In this document: positions 57,643-64,000 of the stretch, piece by piece
Position numbering within the stretch: position 1 is the first letter of the stretch
Layout: the number at the start of each line of letters is the position of its first letter
Source: Roridomyces roridus
Lineage: Eukaryota > Basidiomycota > Agaricomycetes > Agaricales > Mycenaceae
Assembly (NCBI GenBank): GCA_029378245.1
Contig: JARKIF010000005.1
Span: 1,302,001-1,366,000, forward strand
Length of the DNA stretch: 64,000 nt
Direction: 5' to 3'
Program-made: the position numbers and the translations under genes
The notes under the pieces: model-generated
The model's input: the letters and a program-made list of their open reading frames with translations, nothing else
What the model was told of the DNA's origin: nothing
Database searches by the model: none

Positions 57643-57672
57643 TTGAGCGCGTCTGATTGCCCATCACTCTTC

Positions 57673-58571
57673 ATGCTCAGACATTCCTTGGCCGCCGCCA
57701 CTCGCCCTCGCTGGAGACAACTCCCCGTTCCTTCACGTCGCCAGTGCGTCCCCACCTAGTCATTGTGAACTCTAACTCACTCCCGCAGTGAGAGCTCCTA
57801 CAATCCGTTGAGCTGGATATCCAAAACTTTTTCACCCGCCCCGGCGGAAGACCCGAAAGAGTCCGAGAAGGCGCCGGAAAAGGCCACTGCTGTACCACCT
57901 CCATCTGAGCCCTCGAGCATTTTTGCGGCGCTACCAACGCCTGAAGAGGCCCAGCCGACGCGTTCTCGACCAAGGGGCGTTGCTCCTTCTGCAAAACCTC
58001 AAGTCTCCAACATACCGACCCCATTCGTACGTTCTGACGCGCTGTATTCGATTCGCAGCTCACTTTCCGACCAGCACAAAGAATCTACTGCTCCGTTCGT
58101 AATCTCGCACCGCAAACTTAATAAACTGGGTCGGCAAATCGCAGGGAAGCCCATCGACTATGCTATTCTCCAGATGCAGTTTAGCGAAAAACGGGCGGGG
58201 TCAAAGATTAAGGATTTGCTCGTGAGCGCAAAGCAGAAAGCTGTTCAGCGCCGACGAATGGATTCACCGACGCTGGTTGTCGGTGCGTTTACTACGGCCA
58301 AATATTTCAACTGTATGCTCAATCTCTTTCAGCGGAGGCTTGGGTGAACAAGGGCGCGAAACGCAGTAGGAAGATGGTTGCTCAAGGTCGCGGTCATCGA
58401 AGCGTGAGGACCAAACCAGCTTCCAGTCTGACGGTCGTTCTCAAGGAGGGGAAAACAATGGAGCAGTTGAAAGCTGAGGCGCGGAAACGAAAGCTGGCTA
58501 GGATAGTGTCTGCAGCAGTGACGCGGGAGGACAAGCCTCTGCGAAACACTGGGCCTATGTGGGCATGGTAG
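57673..58571 (+). CDS. MRPL22: Mitochondrial large-subunit ribosomal protein uL22m
   Basis: A basic, Ser/Ala-rich N-terminus ([20 protein letters not shown]) serves as the mitochondrial presequence. After a P/E-rich linker comes the uL22 fold: [40 protein letters not shown] and [20 protein letters not shown], then [20 protein letters not shown]. The YAI-Q-x-FS-KRA helix and the GRGHR tip of the long hairpin are typical of L22, which lines the exit tunnel. Two introns (about 57743-57788 and near 58283-58333). The length is about 270 residues. The start is 30 bp from the divergent YOS1 start. Confidence 0.88.
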
Positions 58572-58654
58572 ATTCTGAATTTAGCAGCTTTGAGCGTCTC
58601 GATTTAGCAGCTTTGATCGACACGACACGTATTTCCCACTTCACTCTCTCATCT

Positions 58655-60340
58655 ATGCTGCTACCACGGCGTGTCCCTCTACTTTCATTTATTCTTCTCG
58701 TTGTCGGCGCCAACGCGGATTCCTTCGAGAATACTGCTATTGTGCGCACAGTGGACCTCGGTGGCTCTGTCGTCCAAGTCGCAACCACCTTTGCCGTGAA
58801 AGCACTCGAGGCCAATGCCCGTGTCTACACCATCGCTCTGGGAGATGCAGAAATGCAAAAGACCAGCTGGTTGGAAGCGAGGGTCAAGGGCCAGGCAACG
58901 CCTCTAGCAGTTACTGATCACCCCGGCAGCACAGACAAGTTCGTCTTCCTTTCACGCGTCGTAGCCTGTGCTGAATTTCGCATAGCGGCGTTCACCTCGT
59001 GGACATTATATTACCAAAGCCTCTGGCGCTCAATGCTACTCTCAACATTATCCTTGACGCCATTCAGACGCACGCCACGTTTCCTTGGCCCGAGAGAGCG
59101 TCCCAGCAGGAACCCCAGTCCCTCAAGTATGGATCCGATCTCTTCGTGCTCAGTCCATATAAAACCTTGGTCCAGCGGACCAAGATAAAGTGCGTGTATT
59201 GCCTTGAATCTCTGCGGTCCTAACCAAGACTCAGGTCGCCTACTCCCAACATCCATGGCTTCTCCACGCCCGAGAAGATGGAGGACTTTACCTTTGAGGA
59301 GCCCGTGACCAAGTCGGGTGCGACAATCACGTATGGGCCGTACAACAACATTGTACCGTCCGCAAATGCGGCATTCGTCAAGAAATATCAGCGGCCTGTG
59401 CAAGTTCACTTCGAATACGACTATCCTGTCGGCGAGGTGTCCAAGCTCCTGCGCACCGCTGAGATTAGCCACTGGGGCGCGAATCTCAATATCCAGGACG
59501 AGATTTGGTTGCGGAACGCGGGACCTGAGTGGGTAGTTTCACATTTTAGCGTCCACGCGCTCATATTTTCATAGATTGAAGGGTCACTTCTCTCGCCTTG
59601 AACACCAAACTCAGGCTTTCTACAACCGCGCCGCATCCCATGTCATCCCGGGCCTCACTCTTCATCTCCCCGCTGGCATTCGCAACACGTATTACTATGA
59701 CCTCGTTGGCAATGTTTCTACGTCTCGTCTCCGGACGGCGCCCTCCGTTCCGAAAGACTCGCCCAACAAGCAATACAGCGTCCTGGAGCTCAAGCCGCGT
59801 TACCCCATCATGGGCGGATGGAACTACAGCTTCACGTTGGGTTGGGATGCGCCGTTGGCAGACTCTGCTAGCTGGGACAAGTCGACCGGGAAATATATCG
59901 TTGAAATTCCTGTACTGACGCCTTTCCCCGCGACGGTGGTCAATGACGCCGAGCTCAAGATTATCCTCCCAGAGGGTGCTACGTGTGTATCCAATCTCGT
60001 TTGCTTTTCTTTGATTCACTCCTCTCCAGCGATGTCGATTTCGCAACACCTTTCGTGGCGCATTCGACGTCCTTCTCGACTCACACGACCTACCTTGATA
60101 CTACCGGACGACCGGCGATTACCCTGCGTTTCACGGACCTGACCGAGAAACATGCGCTGCCGCTATATGTGAGTGTAGTGTTACTCCGTCGATGCTCCTC
60201 TGACACGTGGACAGGTTTCGTACAAAGTTCCTCTCTCTGCGCATCTCAAAAAGCCGATAGCGGTTGCCGTGGCCTTCTTCAGTGTGTTTGTGTTTGGCCT
60301 CGCAGCCCGACGCATTGATCTTCGGATCCACCAAAAATGA
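58655..60340 (+). CDS. OST1: Oligosaccharyltransferase subunit Ost1 (ribophorin I)
   Basis: This subunit of the ER complex transfers N-glycans to nascent proteins. A signal peptide (MLLPRRVPLLSFILLVVGAN) is followed by the lumenal ribophorin I domain: ENTAIVRTVDLGGSVVQVAT, HLVDIILPKPLALNATLNII, SDLFVLSPYKTLVQRTKIKS, VQVHFEYDYPVGEVSKLLRT, EISHWGANLNIQDEIWLRN, VLELKPRYPIMGGWNYSFTL and PFVAHSTSFSTHTTYLDTTG. One C-terminal membrane helix (AVAVAFFSVFVFGLAARRI) ends in a short cytoplasmic tail. Five introns restore the frame; the first is best placed at about 58938-58984. The length is about 480 residues, as in yeast Ost1. It lies 83 bp after uL22m. Confidence 0.93.
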
Positions 60341-60435
60341 ATATCGTGTAACACTAGAAGGGGAATACAAGTGCTTGCTTGAACTATTTCTCTCGTCCGT
60401 GGGTGAAACTGTGAAGCGTAACGATGTGGCATCCT

Positions 60436-61079
60436 TCAGGCGTTGGTGAGCTAACAATCGCAGTCAGACTCGATGCAGCAGCGAAAACGAACGGACTGAC
60501 GGAGTGAGAAACATGAATAGCCCGATACTGTCGCCTTCTCCTGTGGGGCATGCATAATACAGACCCTGGTTCTCTGGGCCCTCGTCTCCCAGCCGGAAGC
60601 GCAGCATGGTCCCTCTCCAAGACCAGATCCCTCTAGATACGACGTCGGTGCTCTTACTCTGCTGCTTCCCCAGTACAATTTGGAAAGGTGGTACACCGTC
60701 GACGAGAGACGTGTTCTTGACGACGACGGGGAATATGGTTGTGGCGTTTGTGTATTGCCAGAGCAGAGAGTCTTCTCGGTTCAGAGAGAAGAAAGGGGGT
60801 CGACTGGACCTGGCGTCTGGTAAGATGGTCAAGTTCCCGGTTTCGCCTGGGGTGGGGCTGGAGAGGTGGCATAATCCCTTGACTACCTCATCGGGACCTT
60901 TGACTACACTGAGGATGGATGTGCGGGTCAGAATGGCGATGCGAACGGGGAGGGAACACGGACATCTGTGTGGCTAGTGGAACCAGGGAGTCAACAAAGT
61001 CCATGCGGGAGTGCAGGCCGTCCCAAGTTGGGAGGGCGAGGACGACGGTGGAGAGAAGGAGGAAAAGAGACAGGAGCAT
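60436..61079 (-). CDS. Secreted protein of unknown function
   Basis: I do not recognise the family. A clear signal peptide (MLLSLFLLLSTVVLALP) starts at 61079. After an intron of about 56 nt the body reads VVKGPDEVVKGLCHLSSPTP, GNLTILPDARSSRPPFFSLN and WQYTNATTIFPVVVKNTSLV. It continues FQIVLGKQQSKSTDVVSRGI and LRFRLGDEGPENQGLYYACP. N-glycosylation sites (NLT, NAT, NTS) and two cysteines fit an extracellular or cell-wall protein of about 180 residues with a beta-rich core. The end is either the stop at 60464 or, if GTCCGT there is a donor, a stop at 60436 (SLTNA). It converges on OST1. Confidence 0.6.
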
Positions 61080-61247
61080 TGGGCTGCACGACGGAAGCGG
61101 GACCGAGCTTTAAGCATACCTTAATACTTATGACGACGTGTCGGCTTTGTTACACCGAGTTTTACGCGTTTTTCCGTGTCCCAATGTGACCGCGAAGAAA
61201 ATTAGCACATCCATTTTGGGTAACGATCGGCATCAATTTCTGATTGA

Positions 61248-63085
61248 ATGCTTCGCCGGACTTTTGCATCCAAAAAAGCTCCTCGGTGGGGAAAAGATCC
61301 TGCACGTCCACCTCAACCCGAGACATCTACACTCCCGCGCTACGCTCGTCGCGCTGCCCAAGCCGACAAAAAAGAAGAGGTCCCTCGGTTTAGGTCCCGA
61401 CATTATGATCCTACGCAGGAAAAGAGCCCGACAATGCGCCTGCTGGAGCCCCATGTACTGTCCGCCCGATTAAAAAAGCTCGCAGACGATGCTCAGCTTG
61501 ATACCGCCGTCGCTATGCTCAAAAACGCGCCTTTAGCAGCCCAAAACACGCCGGTTTGGAACACTTTGATATGGGAATGTATGAAAGCCAAGCGATTCAA
61601 ACTCGCCTACCAACTATTCGTTGATGTGAGTCACTGGAATTTTCAACGCTGCGCATCTCTGATCCTTCGCAGATGAAACGACGCGGTTTTAATCCAACCA
61701 CGAGAACATTCCAGACCATGTTCACCGGTTTCTCGCGTATCGAGGTCTGGTCTCTGTATCCACAGCAGCTCAAGAACGCGCGTTCTCTCTATGAATCCTA
61801 TCAACGGCATATCGAGGCAGTGAAGAAGAAAGACCCAGCGAGCCCCGAACTTTCGATTGACCCTCTTTCTTCATACGTGACCATTCTCGGCAACGCCGGC
61901 CAATTTGAGGAGATATTCGTTCTCTTCTACAGTCTCGAGCACGAGGGCCCTCTGGCGGCCAACAAGTTTTTGTTCACGGCCATGTTCAGGGCACTCTCCG
62001 TCAACACAGCCGGCCTGACTTCTACGCAATACGCAAAGAACGCCACCGACGCGAGAGTGTTGTGGGGTCAGATGCTCAAGACGGCGGAAAAGACCGGCAT
62101 GGAGATCGATTCTTTCGTGGTCACCTCCGCCGTTCTCGCGCTATCCAAAGGCCAGGCAGCGGAACAAACATTGGCTTTCCAATTGGTCCGTGAGCACTTT
62201 GGTCTCGCGGCATCGACCGAATCGCCAGTGCATGGCGGCAACGGCAAACTCCCCCTCACTTCGCCGAGTCTGGCTGCCGCGCTCTATTTGTGCAATAGCA
62301 GCCAGAGACCCGCCGACTGCATACACTTCTTCCAGCAGGTTATAAAGCGACCACCAGCCAGCGGCGGCGCGGATATCATCGACCGTGCTCACGTCGAAGA
62401 GGTGTTGAAAGCCAGACTGGCGCTAATTGCGCCGGGTTCTGCCCATCTATCCGTCGAGACGCTCGAGTGGATGCTCGGCCGTGACATTCGACCGGGGATA
62501 TCCACATACAACCTCGTCTTGCTCACTTGTTGGCGCGCAGCCGACTGGAATTCTGCCACAAAGACATTCAACTTGATGACCGGGTACCGTTCTCATGATT
62601 TCATGGACGGCGCCGTGCGCCCTTCTCCTCGAGTCGACCAGGGCAGGAATCATCTCCTTCCCACGGCAGAGACCATGTCCTGCATGCTGCGCACCGCCCT
62701 CGCGACGCAAAATAGCGCCAACGTGCGGCAATGTCTTCGTATTGCGAATCACTTCAACGCCAATGAAGTCGACTTTTTCGATGAAACCAAGCAGATAACC
62801 TCCCGGAAGAAGGAAACGACTACCAACAAAGCTCTCAAGAACTGGGCGTTCCATGTCGTCAAGCTCGCTGCTGCCGTCGTCGAGGCGGTGGATCACGTCG
62901 CTGCTGCAAAGACCAAGCCAATAGCCAGTGAAATGGCCCAGTGGACTGAACTCAAGCAGGCGGCGGTAAAATTGCTCTCGAAGGCACCCGAGCCTGTGGT
63001 GGAACCTACTCCGAAGGCTCAAAGGACACACACGCATACACGCCCATTGACCCGATATGAAATGTCAGTAGCATCCAGCGCATAG
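61248..63085 (+). CDS. Pentatricopeptide repeat (PPR) protein, probably mitochondrial
   Basis: The N-terminus (MLRRTFASKKAPRWGKDPAR) is basic and suits mitochondrial import. The body is all-helical, with PPR-like units such as NTPVWNTLIWECMKAKRFKL, VDMKRRGFNPTTRTFQTMFT, SSYVTILGNAGQFEEIFVLF, EIDSFVVTSAVLALSKGQAA and GISTYNLVLLTCWRAADWNS. One intron (about 61627-61673) splits the unit at FVD/MKRRGF. The length is about 597 residues. Fungal PPR proteins bind organelle RNAs for processing, stability or translation; which RNA cannot be told. The alternate downstream ATG is less likely because the presequence would be lost. Confidence 0.8.
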
Positions 63086-63287
63086 AATGGGATTCTACAT
63101 ATACACATCAGCCCGCGGTCAACAAATGAGATGTGTATGGAGGTATGATCGCGGACAAATAGTATACAGCGGGAAATCCAGACCACAAAGATTAGTAAAG
63201 TTAACGATAAGTGAAAAAAGTGTTCTTGGTAAAGACAGGCATATGACTGCCACTGGCAGCATAAATCCCAAGACATGTTATTCCAAA

Positions 63288-64000
63288 CTATGCCATGCTT
63301 TTCGGACGGCCTCCATCAGAATGGAAGGCGGGGCTGGGCGCAGCCAGTGGGGAGAACCCTTCGGCGGGTGCAAAACTTTGCGGCCGGTCACCGGGTTGTC
63401 CACTGAATTCGCGGGGTACGAACAAGCTACTGTTGCTCGACGGTTGGCGACGGGGCCGAGGCGCGGGTCCCGGCCCAGGATTGGGTGCAGTGAATTGGTC
63501 GTCTGTCAATCGGACGGACCTCATGGAGGGAGTCAGCGAGTCTCGCGAAGACTGGCGATGGGGTTGTGGCGCGTCGGAAGAGGGCGGCGGTGGCGGTGAC
63601 CGCTGAGGGGGTTGGCGAAGAGGAGGGGGCGGCGCTTGCCGTTGGGGGAGAGGCGGCACGAAGACCGGGTCTTCCGCCATAGTCGTAGGCGACGCAACGA
63701 ACACGGAGTCCTCTTCAGAAGGACTCCGTTGGTAGCTCGCGCTTCGAGGTCTGTTGTCATCAAAGCTGCGTGCAGGTGCGACCAGGGAATCTTCAGAGGG
63801 TTGGCGCTGGTAGTTGACGCTTCTGGGTCGGTCATCAGGCTTACGGAAGCCAGGTGAGGGAGGGGTGAAAAGCTGGTCCTCGGAAACAGCCATGGACGGT
63901 TGTCGCTGGTATGCCGCGCTGTCAGGCCGCTCGATCGGTCTCAGCCCACTGCTCTTGAAAGTGCGGGTCGCGGGAGACGGAGGCTGGTACATGTCCTCGC
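63288..64000 (-). CDS. C-terminal part of a proline-rich repeat protein (5' end outside window)
   Basis: One open exon runs from the window edge to a stop at 63288. It is disordered and rich in P, S and R. A degenerate repeat of about 30 residues is visible: RPDSAAYQRQPS, RPRSVNYQRQPS and RPRSASYQRSPS, each followed by an acidic SED/EED and a hydrophobic F/V-x-x-P. RxxS sites within each unit could be kinase targets. A polyproline tract (SPPPPPSSD, QAPPPPLRQPPQ) follows and could bind SH3 or profilin. I do not recognise the protein; a cytoskeletal or polarity factor is possible. Confidence 0.65.
   Translation of the reverse strand, partial: EDMYQPPSPATRTFKSSGLRPIERPDSAAYQRQPSMAVSEDQLFTPPSPGFRKPDDRPRSVNYQRQPSEDSLVAPARSFDDNRPRSASYQRSPSEEDSVFVASPTTMAEDPVFVPPLPQRQAPPPPLRQPPQRSPPPPPSSDAPQPHRQSSRDSLTPSMRSVRLTDDQFTAPNPGPGPAPRPRRQPSSNSSLFVPREFSGQPGDRPQSFAPAEGFSPLAAPSPAFHSDGGRPKSMA

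Noticed and set aside
1..64000. Transposons, retroelement remnants or viral insertions
   Set aside because: I found no transposase, reverse transcriptase, integrase or long terminal repeats, and almost all sequence is accounted for by housekeeping genes.

Overview
The window looks like nuclear DNA of a basidiomycete fungus, most likely a mushroom-forming Agaricomycete. Genes lie on both strands, almost all are cut by many 45-60 nt GT-AG introns, intergenic gaps are short (often under 200 bp), and every recognisable protein is a fungal housekeeping or membrane-traffic protein. I see no transposon, rRNA, CRISPR array or prokaryotic operon. All gene models were spliced by hand from reading frames and family conservation, so internal exon edges are less certain than gene identities.

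Layout. 1-933: 3' part of an Aro8-like aminotransferase. 943-2271 (-): deoxyhypusine synthase. 2340-8462: Sec7-type Arf GEF. 8524-12294 (-): endocytic adaptor Sla1. 12460-14259: release factor eRF3/Sup35. 14301-17044: Rtp1/Tango6-like protein. 17184-17707 (-): TRAPPC2L. 17922-18006: tRNA-Tyr with an intron, followed by a 1.3 kb gene-poor stretch. 19307-20986: Air1/Air2-like zinc-knuckle protein. 21042-21965: AKTIP/FTS-like inactive E2. 22015-25661 (-): Vip1/PPIP5K. 25765-28282: acyl-CoA ligase ending in a peroxisomal signal. 28487-29558 (-): Caf16-like ABC ATPase. 29807-31674: Opy2-like membrane anchor. 31980-35502: UBA plus zinc motif plus E2 protein. 35654-37023: peroxisomal-type adenine nucleotide carrier. 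37164-39757 (-): MFS permease. 40130-42543: WW/FF protein like TCERG1. 42706-45944: ER Hsp90 (GRP94) ending in HDEL. 46080-48942: disordered orphan. 49038-52272 (-): kelch protein with membrane segments. 52845-53512: probable ribonucleotide reductase inhibitor. 54157-55301: C2H2 protein. 55601-56297: Mix23. 56375-57204: GILT-like protein. 57221-57642 (-): Yos1. 57673-58571: mitochondrial uL22. 58655-60340: Ost1. 60436-61079 (-): secreted orphan. 61248-63085: PPR protein. 63288-64000 (-): 3' end of a proline-rich protein.

Themes. Many genes serve the secretory and endocytic system (Sec7, TRAPPC2L, Yos1, Ost1, GRP94, Sla1, AKTIP). A peroxisome-targeted acyl-CoA ligase lies about 7 kb from a carrier of the family that supplies ATP to peroxisomes. 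Translation is represented by eRF3, deoxyhypusine synthase (eIF5A modification) and uL22m. No metabolic cluster is evident.

Odd signals. Several strongly conserved genes (Sec7, GRP94, TCERG1-like, deoxyhypusine synthase, GILT) contain single-base frame breaks, mostly extra bases. The simplest reading is uncorrected sequence error, but it matters for anyone using these models. More biological leads are the UBA/zinc/E2 architecture, a cluster of ACGCGT boxes over the putative RNR inhibitor gene, a 30 bp divergent gap between YOS1 and uL22m, and an MFS intron bounded by 8 bp direct repeats with a GC donor.
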